A stretch of DNA of 64,000 nucleotides from Winogradskyella immobilis (GTDB lineage: Bacteria; Bacteroidota; Bacteroidia; Flavobacteriales; Flavobacteriaceae): positions 24,662 to 88,661 of the forward strand of contig NZ_JAIQXX010000011.1 of assembly GCF_021887715.1 (NCBI RefSeq). The letters run 5' to 3'. This document shows positions 19,556 to 28,723 of this stretch, piece after piece. Numbering within the stretch: the stretch's first letter is position 1; the number at the start of each line of letters is the position of its first letter. Below the pieces are notes generated by a model that was not told the origin of the DNA, did not search any database, and saw only the letters and a list, made by a program, of their open reading frames with translations. A program made the translations under genes and the position numbers.

Positions 19556-20463
19556 ATGTTTTCAATTTCTATTGTAATATAATCTATAATGTCTTCAACA
19601 TTAGTTTTATAGTCAAACCATTTTGTGGTATTATCTTTTTTAAACCAAGTTAATTGGCGTTTTGCAAAACGACGTGTATTCTTTTTAATCTCACTAATAG
19701 CAAAATCCTTTGTCCAATGTCCTTCAAAAAACTGAAATAACTCTTTGTAACCTACAGTATTTAGTGCATTTAAGTGTTTTTGGTTTAATAAGGATTTAGC
19801 TTCTTCCATCAAACCGTTTTCAATCATAATATCCACGCGTTCATTGATGCGATTGTATATGATTTCTCTATCTGCATCTAAGCCAATACTAATAGTTTTA
19901 AAGTTTCTTTTTTTATTAGGATTACTTAAGAAACTAGAATAAGGTCTACCAGTACCTATGCATATTTCTAAGGCTCTGATTAAGCGTTGTGGATTATCAA
20001 TAGCAATTGAAGTATAACTTTTTGGGTCTAATAAATTTAATTGTTTTTGAAGCGGTAAAATACCTTCTAACTCTAATTTATTATTTAATTCTTTTCTGAT
20101 TGAAGCATCCACCTTAGGGAAATCATCTAGACCATTAATAACAGCATTAGTATAAAGTCCAGAACCACCAACCATTACTGCAACAGAATGTTTTTTATAT
20201 AATAATTCTAGGGTATTAATAGCATCTTTTTCAAAAGCACCAACATTATAAACCTCATAAATAGATTTATGCTGAATAAAATGATGCCTAACATCTTGTA
20301 TTTCTTTAATTGAAGGCACTGCTGTTCCTATATTCATCTCTTTAAAAAACTGTCGTGAGTCTGATGATATAATTTCAGAATTAAAATACTTAGCTAAAGC
20401 TATGCTTAATGTTGTTTTTCCAATAGCAGTTGGTCCAACAATAGAAATTAAAAAATTATTCAT
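19540..20463 (-). CDS. miaA: tRNA dimethylallyltransferase MiaA
   Basis: MiaA transfers the dimethylallyl group to A37 of tRNAs that read UNN codons. The 307-residue product from ATG 20463 begins with the P-loop GPTAIGKT at 10-17, followed by SSDSRQF, a substrate-binding loop, and ends in the helical domain with RRFAKRQLTWF. An in-frame start further upstream (20520) lies in the channel gene and gives no family similarity, so 20463 was chosen. The ATG overlaps the stop of the channel gene by eight bases in ATGAATAA, implying coupling. Confidence 0.95.
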   Translation of the reverse strand: MNNFLISIVGPTAIGKTTLSIALAKYFNSEIISSDSRQFFKEMNIGTAVPSIKEIQDVRHHFIQHKSIYEVYNVGAFEKDAINTLELLYKKHSVAVMVGGSGLYTNAVINGLDDFPKVDASIRKELNNKLELEGILPLQKQLNLLDPKSYTSIAIDNPQRLIRALEICIGTGRPYSSFLSNPNKKRNFKTISIGLDADREIIYNRINERVDIMIENGLMEEAKSLLNQKHLNALNTVGYKELFQFFEGHWTKDFAISEIKKNTRRFAKRQLTWFKKDNTTKWFDYKTNVEDIIDYITIEIENIKNPA

Positions 20464-21310
20464 TATAGAGTTGGTATCCGCATTTATGACAGAATTGCGC
20501 ACCATCTTTGTGCGTATCATCTAAACAATTTCCGCAAGATTGAGAATTTAAAGGAATGTCTTCTTCACTAGAGTTATCATTATTTTTAAGAGAATGTGTG
20601 TATTCTGCAGATACAATTCCAGTAGGCACAGCAATAATACCATAACCTAAAACCATAACTAGAGATGCTATAAATTGACCAATCGGGGTTTGTGGTGTAA
20701 TATCTCCAAAACCAACTGTGGTTAAAGTAACGATACACCAATATACACTTTTGGGTATATTAGTAAAGCCGTTTTCTTCGCCTTCAATTAAATACATTAT
20801 AGTTCCTAAAATTATTGCGGTTATTATAACTGCAAATAGAAACACAGATATTTTGGCTTTACTCGCTTTTAAAGCATTGACTAAATTTTGAGAAGCTCCT
20901 AGATAACGTGCTAGTTTTAAAATTCTAAACACACGTAATAGACGTAAAGCTCTTAGAGCAACTAATGCATGTGTACCCGCAAATATTAACGATAAATACT
21001 TTGGTATTGTGGCTAAAAAATCGACAATACCATAAAAACTAAAAATATATTTAAAAGGTTTTTTTACAGTTACGATTCTAGCGATATATTCAAGCGAGAA
21101 AAGAATTGTAATAACCCATTCGGAGATGTTTAAAAAATTGTGATACTTGTCGTCAAAGCTTTTTACACTTTCTAGCATTACCAATATAATACTAGCAATA
21201 ATAGCAATGAGTAAAATAACATCAAAACCTTTGCCTTTAGGCGTATCAGCTTCATATATAATTTCATGAAGCTTAGACCGCCAATTTTTATGTTCAGTAT
21301 TAGAATTCAT
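20456..21310 (-). CDS. Voltage-gated potassium-channel-like ion transporter with C-terminal zinc ribbon
   Basis: The 284-residue protein has the six-segment ion-channel layout: S1 about 30-48, S2 about 63-83, S3 about 92-110, an S4 rich in Arg at every third residue (ALRALRLLRVFRILKLARYL, 118-137), S5 about 155-176, and a pore with selectivity filter TVGFGD at 198-203, a K+ signature. After S6 comes a linker and a CxxC...CxxC zinc ribbon (Cys259, 262, 274, 277), not part of the channel core. A -7-like box TAGTTTTG lies at 21323-21330 on this strand. It is co-transcribed with miaA. Confidence 0.9.
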   Translation of the reverse strand: MNSNTEHKNWRSKLHEIIYEADTPKGKGFDVILLIAIIASIILVMLESVKSFDDKYHNFLNISEWVITILFSLEYIARIVTVKKPFKYIFSFYGIVDFLATIPKYLSLIFAGTHALVALRALRLLRVFRILKLARYLGASQNLVNALKASKAKISVFLFAVIITAIILGTIMYLIEGEENGFTNIPKSVYWCIVTLTTVGFGDITPQTPIGQFIASLVMVLGYGIIAVPTGIVSAEYTHSLKNNDNSSEEDIPLNSQSCGNCLDDTHKDGAQFCHKCGYQLYNE

Positions 21311-21322
21311 GTGCTAAATTTA

Positions 21323-21330
21323 CAAAACTA
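21323..21330 (-). promoter_or_regulatory. Candidate -7 box TAGTTTTG of the channel-miaA unit
   Basis: Read on the minus strand, TAGTTTTG fits TAnnTTTG and lies 12 bases before the channel ATG at 21310. Confidence 0.4.
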
Positions 21331-21334
21331 AAAG

Positions 21335-23290
21335 TTATTGCTTTTCTAAAACCACAATGGTGTTATTTTGAACCTCTACAACTTTACTCATAAAGTTTTT
21401 TAAAGCTTCATAGTATTCTGCTCCGTATATGGGTTTGTCAAACTTAATTTTAAGAAAAACCATAAGTTTATTACCTTCTTGTTTGCATGTAAATAAGAAA
21501 GAACCAGACTTATTAGGAATAATAATATTTACTGGCTTAGGTATTTCTATAATTTTAAGATGATCCTTTAAATATATTTCAGCACTAAATTGATATATAT
21601 CCTTATATCCAAAATCAATAGGGTAATTACGTTCTTTAAGCCTAAAAGGATTTTCTTTGAAAAATTTAAATAAAAAAGGATTAAAATAAATCTTGTTATT
21701 TATGAAATCGGGTTCATAAGTAAACTCTATAGTTTCATTAAATTGATCTTCAGATTTATTAACAGTATTAACCTTATGATCTTCAATGTTAATATTTGTG
21801 AAAGCATTTTTAAATACATCTAAGTAAATGTCTTCATCTTCAAAATATGCCTTTCTAATATCTTGGGAAGGGAATCCTGTAGTTTTATTTTCTAACTTAC
21901 CATTAAAGACACCATCATCATTAAATGAGAGTTCAACTCTTTTTTGGTGTAAAGAATATTTAGATATATTTATATCTTCCCAAGTACTTAGGTTTTCAAA
22001 ATCCATAATCCGTCCATATTGATTGAGACATCTAAAAGGTAATTCTCCAAAAGGTACATATTTATCGGTAGCATCTAAATAATATATTTTATCGTCAATT
22101 TTAACACGTACTATCAAATAATTAAAATCGGTGATTACAGGATACAATTTTGTTGGTAATCCATTATCTCGAGTTGAAATAAGCATTGGAGATGCATCTA
22201 TATCATTTAAATTTAAAACATTATAGAGTAAGCTATTAATCTCATAAACACTCCCTGATTTAGTTTTAGTTAAAGGTTTTAGATTGTCATTAATAGATCT
22301 ATTATTGTTATTCCAAGTATATGCATTAATCACATATTCATATATTGCTTTTGCTTTTTCATATTGATCCGTTATTTCGGATATATCTTTAGGAATAACA
22401 CTTTTTAAATAACCTCTTTTCTTCAATAGTTCTCCAGTATTACTTTCTTTTATTTGAGTATCTACTATCTCCCAATTATTAGAAAATTTCTTTATTTTTC
22501 CGTCAGGAAGCTTTATAGATTCTAATTCATAGTCTAGTTTAGAAATATAGTTATCTTTTGAGCTAAGGAAACTCTCGCTAATAAATGGAGGGACATCATT
22601 TAGTTGAAATAATATATTTTCACATGCACTAACTTTAGAGCTAGTAAAGAAAGATTCACTAACACATTTTGGAGAAGACATTTTGTCCATATGACTCAAC
22701 GTTAACCCTCCAACTAATTTAGTGTTATAAGTCCAATCTATCGGTATGCTAGATAAATATTCACTGGTTATTTTAGGGATATCGTCTTGAAAATACCAGG
22801 GTTTAAATTTGTATATAAAAGGTGATATAACTTCATATTTATAGGTTATTACTGAGCCTTCTTTTAAATTAGGAAGTGTAAACTTTACTATTGTACTTAG
22901 ACCATCAAAATTTTCTACAAATATTTGATCATCTTTTAGTTTTGTAGCAATTATAGAATCGTTCTCAATATTATATGTTGTAGCTTCAAGATTTCTTATA
23001 GTTTCCCCGAGTCCGCCATTTCCAAAAAGTATTATAGAAACGTTACCATTTTCAAAACCATTTTTATTAAATAGTTTAATTTTTCTATTTACTTTTTGAG
23101 TTAGATTAAATCTACTCCTATTAATTGAAGTAATACCGTATTCATATATAACTACAGCGTTTGCGGTTGAATCTTTGTCATAAAAATTCATCTCTAAATC
23201 TGCTTTAGTTACTTTTAGTTGGTCTTCAAATTTCTGAGAAAACAAATTTATAGATTTAAGGAGTATACATAGTAAGAAAAATATTTTCAT
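21335..23290 (-). CDS. DUF3857 / transglutaminase-fold secreted protein, paralogue A
   Basis: The 651-residue protein has a signal peptide (MKIFFLLCILLKSINLFSQ), a DUF3857 beta domain (about 30-210), a transglutaminase-like fold (about 300-430) and a C-terminal beta domain. At the expected catalytic positions I see Val in KSGSVYEIN and Asn in DFNYLIV in place of Cys and His, while Asp remains in YYLDATD, so it is probably non-catalytic. It is the tandem neighbour of paralogue B (23375-25324) in the same orientation. Function is unknown; a cell-envelope role is likely from the signal peptide. Confidence 0.82.
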   Translation of the reverse strand: MKIFFLLCILLKSINLFSQKFEDQLKVTKADLEMNFYDKDSTANAVVIYEYGITSINRSRFNLTQKVNRKIKLFNKNGFENGNVSIILFGNGGLGETIRNLEATTYNIENDSIIATKLKDDQIFVENFDGLSTIVKFTLPNLKEGSVITYKYEVISPFIYKFKPWYFQDDIPKITSEYLSSIPIDWTYNTKLVGGLTLSHMDKMSSPKCVSESFFTSSKVSACENILFQLNDVPPFISESFLSSKDNYISKLDYELESIKLPDGKIKKFSNNWEIVDTQIKESNTGELLKKRGYLKSVIPKDISEITDQYEKAKAIYEYVINAYTWNNNNRSINDNLKPLTKTKSGSVYEINSLLYNVLNLNDIDASPMLISTRDNGLPTKLYPVITDFNYLIVRVKIDDKIYYLDATDKYVPFGELPFRCLNQYGRIMDFENLSTWEDINISKYSLHQKRVELSFNDDGVFNGKLENKTTGFPSQDIRKAYFEDEDIYLDVFKNAFTNINIEDHKVNTVNKSEDQFNETIEFTYEPDFINNKIYFNPFLFKFFKENPFRLKERNYPIDFGYKDIYQFSAEIYLKDHLKIIEIPKPVNIIIPNKSGSFLFTCKQEGNKLMVFLKIKFDKPIYGAEYYEALKNFMSKVVEVQNNTIVVLEKQ

Positions 23291-23374
23291 ATAGAGATAG
23301 TTTAATTGTTTTGCTCTATCGTACTTTAGGTGAAATGTAAGAATTGGTCATTAACTATGATGCATGTTACGTAA

Positions 23375-25324
23375 TTATTGCTTTTCTAAAACCACAATGA
23401 TGTTATTTTGAATCTCAACAACCTTACTCATAAAGTTTTTTAAAGCTTCATAGTATTCTGCTCCGTATATAGGTTTATCAAATTTTATTCTCATAAAAAT
23501 GGAAAGCTTATTTTCATTAGAGTTGAATGAGAATAATACAGATCCAGTTTTATTGGGTAGAGCAAGAGTCATTTTTTCAGGAAGCTCTATAACTTTTAAT
23601 TTATTCTTTAAATCAATTTCTAAAACATAAGAATACGATTGTTTATAGCCAAAATCAATTGGATAAGTTCGTTGCTGTAACTTGAATGGATTTTCAGAAT
23701 AAAACTTTATCAGAAATGGGTTTAAATAGACTTTATTTCCAATAAATTCATCTTCTAAAATGACATTTAATTCTTCATCAAATGATGTGCTATTTTTAGA
23801 AAGGCTAGTAATTCTATGTTCTTTTATATTTATTTGAGCATACTGATTTTTAAGACGTTCTAAATACTGACTAGGGTTTTCATAATAAGCTTCTCTTATA
23901 TCATATGAAACATAACCTGTACTTTTATTTTTAATAACTCCACTCAATAAATTATTATCATTTAATTCTAATTTTGCAGATATTTGATAAGCGGAATAGT
24001 TTTTTGGAACTATATCTTCCCAATAGCTAGCATATTTAAAATCAAATAAACGTCCATATTGATTTAAACACCTATAAGGTAGTTCGCCAAAAGCTAAGTA
24101 AGGATCTGTAGCATCTATAAAGTATTCTTTTTCATCAATGATGGTTTTTAAAATCATGTAATTAAAATCGGTATTTACAGGGTATACTTTTGTTGCTAAA
24201 CCATTATCTCGAGTGGATATTAAAATAGGATAGACTTCAAAATCTTGACTGCTTAGAAGATTCTCTAAAAAGATATTAAGCTCATACGCATTACCAGATT
24301 TGTCTTCTATTAATCGTTTTGTAGAAGCGTCATAGCGACCATATTTGTTATTCCATCTATAATCATCAAGAACAAATTGATAGATCGCTTTTGCCTTTTC
24401 AAGTTGTTCAGGTATATCTGTAATAGTTTTTGGTAAAAGGTCCTTTACAGCATTTTTCCTGTTTAGTAGTCTTCCAAAGTTAGGATCTCCCTTCATATCT
24501 TTATCAATATCATCCCAACTTTTGGTTAGCTTTTCAATTTGGCCATCAAAATGTCTTATAACACTTAACTCATATTCTATATGAGATAAATAGTTGTTAC
24601 GAGTGGTAGTGAAATTTTCATCTTTATAGGCAGGAATGTTTTTCATTATATATTTAGTAACTGCACAATTAGCAGAAGCACCTCTGCCAGCTTCTAAACA
24701 ATAATAATCTATATCGTTTTCTTGGCTAAATAAAGGAATTGAACCTACGAGTTTAATATTATATTCATAATTACCAGGTATACTCGTGTTATATTCACTA
24801 TAAAGTACTGGATCTTGACCTTGAAAGTACCAAGGTTCAAATTTATTAATGAAACTTGTTGATTTAGTGTAGCTATAGGTAATGACACTTCCTACTTTAA
24901 CATTTGGTAAAACCAATCTTACAATAGTCCAATTTTTAGTGCTTTCATCTTTAAATATAGCTTCTGGTGAAATTTTGGAAATAATAACTTCTCCATTTTC
25001 TATATTATAGGTCATTGCTTTAATGTCTTTAATAGATTCTTTTGAAGATTTATTACGATATAGAGGTATCTCAATTTCGCCTCGATTTAATCCATCGGTG
25101 GTTAAAATTTTAACCTTTTGTTTATATTCTATGTTTAACCAAAAAGTCTCTTTATTAAAAGAAGCGCTCCCATAATCGTAGATGGTTAATGCATTGGCCG
25201 TAGAATCTTTTTGGTAAACAGTAGTTTTTAATTCATCTCTTGTTACTTTCATTCCAAAAGTATAATCTTGCGAAAATGTCTGTACAGAACTAAATAATAG
25301 ATATAGTAGAATTAATATTTTCAT
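23375..25324 (-). CDS. DUF3857 / transglutaminase-fold secreted protein, paralogue B
   Basis: The 649-residue protein has the same layout as paralogue A: signal peptide ending FSSVQTFSQ, DUF3857 domain, degenerate transglutaminase fold with KSGNAYELN and DFNYMIL at the Cys and His positions and YFIDATD for Asp, then a C-terminal beta domain. The last 35 residues differ from paralogue A at only two positions, and the DNA there is nearly identical, including silent sites. It directly follows the exonuclease/GIY-YIG gene (two bases), so it may share its transcript. Confidence 0.82.
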   Translation of the reverse strand: MKILILLYLLFSSVQTFSQDYTFGMKVTRDELKTTVYQKDSTANALTIYDYGSASFNKETFWLNIEYKQKVKILTTDGLNRGEIEIPLYRNKSSKESIKDIKAMTYNIENGEVIISKISPEAIFKDESTKNWTIVRLVLPNVKVGSVITYSYTKSTSFINKFEPWYFQGQDPVLYSEYNTSIPGNYEYNIKLVGSIPLFSQENDIDYYCLEAGRGASANCAVTKYIMKNIPAYKDENFTTTRNNYLSHIEYELSVIRHFDGQIEKLTKSWDDIDKDMKGDPNFGRLLNRKNAVKDLLPKTITDIPEQLEKAKAIYQFVLDDYRWNNKYGRYDASTKRLIEDKSGNAYELNIFLENLLSSQDFEVYPILISTRDNGLATKVYPVNTDFNYMILKTIIDEKEYFIDATDPYLAFGELPYRCLNQYGRLFDFKYASYWEDIVPKNYSAYQISAKLELNDNNLLSGVIKNKSTGYVSYDIREAYYENPSQYLERLKNQYAQINIKEHRITSLSKNSTSFDEELNVILEDEFIGNKVYLNPFLIKFYSENPFKLQQRTYPIDFGYKQSYSYVLEIDLKNKLKVIELPEKMTLALPNKTGSVLFSFNSNENKLSIFMRIKFDKPIYGAEYYEALKNFMSKVVEIQNNIIVVLEKQ

Positions 25325-25326
25325 GG

Positions 25327-26691
25327 CTAAAACAGAATAATTTTTAATCTTTTTTTATTGCGCCTAACATAACTTTGTATAATGTGCTGATTGTCTTTGT
25401 TATTTTGCATTGGTGTAATTAAAGATAATAAAACATCTTTATTTAAAATTTGATGATTCAAATCAAAAAAACCTAAGCCTCTAAAAATACCATTTTCAAT
25501 AACAACAACACTTTTTTCTTCAATCTCTCTTCCGCGATCAACAATAAGCATGTTTTTATTTTCATAGCTATAATGCTTTATAAGTGCATCTACTTTTTTA
25601 TTATAATCTTCTGTAGATTCTTCTTGAATACATGCGCCTAAACACTCTTTTACATCATATTTAAAACAACTTGCATTGGTTTTATAAATGCCTGTTAGTT
25701 TTTGGCAGAGTTCAAAATCATCTACAACTTTAAACATAAAATGTTTAGCACTTTGGCGATTACTAAAAGTAGTAATAGGTAATTCTTCTCTGTTTGCTTT
25801 ATCTACTTTAAGATTTCTATATCCATGATGATCTGTAAACTCATATAATGCATGTGTAAAAAGAGTTTTTCGTAAAGCTCTGTTTAATATGGGTTTATTT
25901 TTTTTTATTTCATTACTCTCTTTTAATAATGCAACAAGTTCGCTACCTGTTTTTTCGTAGGTTACGGAAGATACCAAAGCCTGTAATTTTTTAGACTTGG
26001 AATTGGTGCCGGTAAAATGCTGAGTAATACGTTTCTTTATGTTTTTGCTTTTTCCTATATATATAATTTCGTCAGCTTCATTATAGATATAATATACACC
26101 GGTTTCACTTGGTAAACTCTCAATTATGGTTTTTAAATTTGCAGATAACTTTGATTTTTGTTCAATTTTAATAGCATTTTTTATAATCTGCTTTTCAGTG
26201 TCTTTATTGAGCAGCATTTTAAAAAGTTTAATAGTTGCTTGTGCATCACCAGCAGCGCGATGTCTATCACTAACAGCAATACCTAAAGCTCTTGCTAATT
26301 TTCCTAAGCTGTACGATTCCATATCAGGAATGAGTTCTTTTGATAACTCTACAGTGCATAAGGTTTTACGTTTAAATGGAAAGCCTAAACGTTGGAATTC
26401 GGTTTTTAAAATGCGATAATCAAAAGAAGAATTATGAGCTACTAATATACAATCTTCGGTAATCTCTACAATACGTTTAGCAACCTCATAGAATTTAGGA
26501 GCATTTTTAAGCATATTAGAATTTATACCGGTAAGATTAACTACAAAAGGCTGTATTTCTCTTTCAGGATTTATTAAACTAATAAACTGATCTGTAATTT
26601 TGTGTCCATCAAACCGATAGATAGCAATTTCAGTAATTCCTTCTTCATTGTACTTGCCTCCGGTAGTTTCTATGTCTAATATTGCGTAAAT
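25327..26691 (-). CDS. DEDD exonuclease / GIY-YIG (UvrC-like) fusion protein, probable ATT start
   Basis: The N-terminal domain is a DnaQ-type 3'-5' exonuclease: AILDIETTGG (ExoI), VAHNSSFDYRIL (ExoII), HRAAGDAQAT (ExoIII). The middle holds a GIY-YIG nuclease domain like that of UvrC (GVYYIY...IIYIGKSKNIKKRI), followed by a UvrC-like Cys-rich segment (CFKYDVKECLGAC). The family is widespread in Bacteroidota and presumed to act in DNA repair. The first in-frame ATG at 26514 would remove ExoI and 59 conserved residues; the conserved MYAILDIETTGG-type N-terminus maps to ATT at 26691-26689, with an in-frame TAG nine bases before it. The start is therefore read as ATT, about 454 residues. Confidence 0.88.
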   Translation of the reverse strand: MYAILDIETTGGKYNEEGITEIAIYRFDGHKITDQFISLINPEREIQPFVVNLTGINSNMLKNAPKFYEVAKRIVEITEDCILVAHNSSFDYRILKTEFQRLGFPFKRKTLCTVELSKELIPDMESYSLGKLARALGIAVSDRHRAAGDAQATIKLFKMLLNKDTEKQIIKNAIKIEQKSKLSANLKTIIESLPSETGVYYIYNEADEIIYIGKSKNIKKRITQHFTGTNSKSKKLQALVSSVTYEKTGSELVALLKESNEIKKNKPILNRALRKTLFTHALYEFTDHHGYRNLKVDKANREELPITTFSNRQSAKHFMFKVVDDFELCQKLTGIYKTNASCFKYDVKECLGACIQEESTEDYNKKVDALIKHYSYENKNMLIVDRGREIEEKSVVVIENGIFRGLGFFDLNHQILNKDVLLSLITPMQNNKDNQHIIQSYVRRNKKRLKIILF

Positions 26692-26759
26692 AGTGAGCTA
26701 TTATCGATTAAAAATTAATGGTAAAAGTTATGTGTTATTCTATAAGAATCAAAGAACTT

Positions 26760-27419
26760 TTAGTTATAATTTCTAGCTCCAAAAATACTGCTACCAACAC
26801 GTACCATTGTACTACCGCAATCAATAGCTAATTGATAATCACCACTCATACCCATTGATATGATTTTGAGGTCTTTATTGTGTGTTTTTAAAATATCAAA
26901 AGTAGTTTTAAGGTTAATGAATTCATCTTTTATTTGTTTCATATTCTCAGTAAAAGTTGCCATGCCCATTAAACCAACGACTTTAATATGTTTTAAATCT
27001 ATAAAATCATCGGATATAAGAACATCTAAAGCATCATTATTTGATAAGCCAAATTTACTATCTTCTTTAGCTATTTTAATTTGAAGTAGACACTTAATAA
27101 TACGATTGTGTTTTTGTGCTTGTTTATTAATCTCTTTTAATAGTTTTAAACTATCCACACCATGAATTAAATCTACAAACTCGGCCATATATTTAACCTT
27201 ATTGGTTTGAACATGTCCAATCATATGCCACTGAATATCTTTTGGCATTTGCTCATGCTTATCAACCATTTCTTGGATTTTATTTTCACCAAAAATACGC
27301 TGACCAGCATCATAAGCTTCCATTAAATCAGATACAGGTTTTGTTTTAGACACCGCAACTAGAGTAACATGGTTTGGTAGTTGAGATTTTATTTTAAGTA
27401 AATTGGTTTTTATACTCAT
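26760..27419 (-). CDS. YggS family pyridoxal phosphate-binding protein
   Basis: The 219-residue protein is of the YggS/PROSC family, a single-domain PLP-binding TIM barrel that buffers PLP and has no firm enzymatic activity. The PLP lysine is Lys25 in LVAVSKTKP, followed by GENKIQEM, WHMIGHVQTNK, LMGMATF and ISMGMSGDYQLAIDCGSTMVRVG, where the phosphate is bound. The ATG at 27419 lies two bases after the DUF1015 stop, implying one transcript. Confidence 0.93.
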   Translation of the reverse strand: MSIKTNLLKIKSQLPNHVTLVAVSKTKPVSDLMEAYDAGQRIFGENKIQEMVDKHEQMPKDIQWHMIGHVQTNKVKYMAEFVDLIHGVDSLKLLKEINKQAQKHNRIIKCLLQIKIAKEDSKFGLSNNDALDVLISDDFIDLKHIKVVGLMGMATFTENMKQIKDEFINLKTTFDILKTHNKDLKIISMGMSGDYQLAIDCGSTMVRVGSSIFGARNYN

Positions 27420-27421
27420 TT

Positions 27422-28660
27422 TTAAAATTCATAAATGGTAACACCACTTCTTAATTTTGGTTCTATATAAGTGCTTTTTGGAGGCATTTTTAAACCGTCA
27501 TCAGCTATGGCTTTCATTTGATCTATTGTAGCCGGAATCATACCAAAACCAACTTTAAATTCACCACTATCAACCTTACTTTTTAAATTTACAATATCTC
27601 TCTTACCACTTAAATAATCAATTCGATTATTGCTACGTAGATCATCAATACCTAAAATAGGTTTAAGAATTGTTTTATAGAGGAGTTGAGCATCTAGTTT
27701 ATCTAAAGATGTTTTAAATTTATAATTAGGCTTTCTCAAGTATAAAGAATAAAACTCGCTATCTAAATACATGCTAAAATGATGTTTTTTAGACGGCTTA
27801 TATGGCATTAACCCTCTATTTTCTATACGATACATAGCATCTAACTGAATTAAAAACTCTTCTTTAGTTAATCCGTTTAAGTCTTTGATAAGACGGTTGA
27901 ATTCATGAAGTTTTAATTCAGACTCAGGAATAAGAAAACTCATAAAATAATTATAAGTTTCATTTCCAGTAGGTTTAGATGTTTTGGATTTTAAATCATC
28001 TTGTAATAATAAAGATGATGATGATCGATGATGGCCATCTGCTATATATAAAGTCTGCATTTGTGCAAAAGCTTGGATTATAGCGTTTAACTCATCTTTA
28101 GTATCTATTTTCCATAGATAATGCGTATCTCTATATGTGGTTGTAAATTCAAATTCAGCACGTTCTTTTTGAACGTTATTAATTATTTCTGTAAGACTTT
28201 CATTATCAGGATAGGTGAGTAGTACAGGTTCTGCATTAAACCCTACAGTTTTTAGATAATCTTTAAAAATAATTTCACGCGTTTCTATGGTGTCTTCGTG
28301 CTTTTTTATAATATCGTTTTTGTAATCCTCTACACTAGCAGCAGCAACAATACCATTAAAAACTTGACGATCTCTATCCACTATTTTGTAGATGTAAAAT
28401 GAAGCCAAATCATCTTGGATAAAGACATTATCTTCTTTAAATTCAGAATATCTGTTTTTTACCAATTGATAACGCTCCTTGCCAGAAATTTCTTTATCGT
28501 ATTTATAACCAGGGTTTACAATATGAAGAAATGAATAGGGATTATAATCTAACCTTGCTTCGCGTTCTGCTTGAGTATAACTTTGGTAAGAGCGCGAAGC
28601 CACTAAACTCACCTTGTCTCGTGTAGGCCGTACTGCTTTAAAAGGAATTATTTTAGCCAT
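27422..28660 (-). CDS. DUF1015 family protein
   Basis: The 412-residue protein matches the DUF1015 family, with IIPFKAVRPTRDKVSLVASRSY at the N-terminus, a central LYIADGHHRSSSS motif with paired His, and GFGMIPATIDQMKAIADDGLKMPPKS near the end. The function is not established; the family often lies beside serine/phosphoglycerate genes in Bacteroidota and has been suggested as a kinase-like enzyme in relatives, which is not shown here. It is cytoplasmic and lies two bases before yggS. Confidence 0.85.
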   Translation of the reverse strand: MAKIIPFKAVRPTRDKVSLVASRSYQSYTQAEREARLDYNPYSFLHIVNPGYKYDKEISGKERYQLVKNRYSEFKEDNVFIQDDLASFYIYKIVDRDRQVFNGIVAAASVEDYKNDIIKKHEDTIETREIIFKDYLKTVGFNAEPVLLTYPDNESLTEIINNVQKERAEFEFTTTYRDTHYLWKIDTKDELNAIIQAFAQMQTLYIADGHHRSSSSLLLQDDLKSKTSKPTGNETYNYFMSFLIPESELKLHEFNRLIKDLNGLTKEEFLIQLDAMYRIENRGLMPYKPSKKHHFSMYLDSEFYSLYLRKPNYKFKTSLDKLDAQLLYKTILKPILGIDDLRSNNRIDYLSGKRDIVNLKSKVDSGEFKVGFGMIPATIDQMKAIADDGLKMPPKSTYIEPKLRSGVTIYEF

Positions 28661-28723
28661 GTAGCTTAGTTTTAAATCCAGTATTCAATCTCTGACAAGA
28701 ATGATTCTGAAGGTTTTGATTGT

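Noticed and set aside
20464..20520. Upstream start of miaA at 20520
   Set aside because: These codons lie inside the channel gene; the P-loop protein is complete from 20463.
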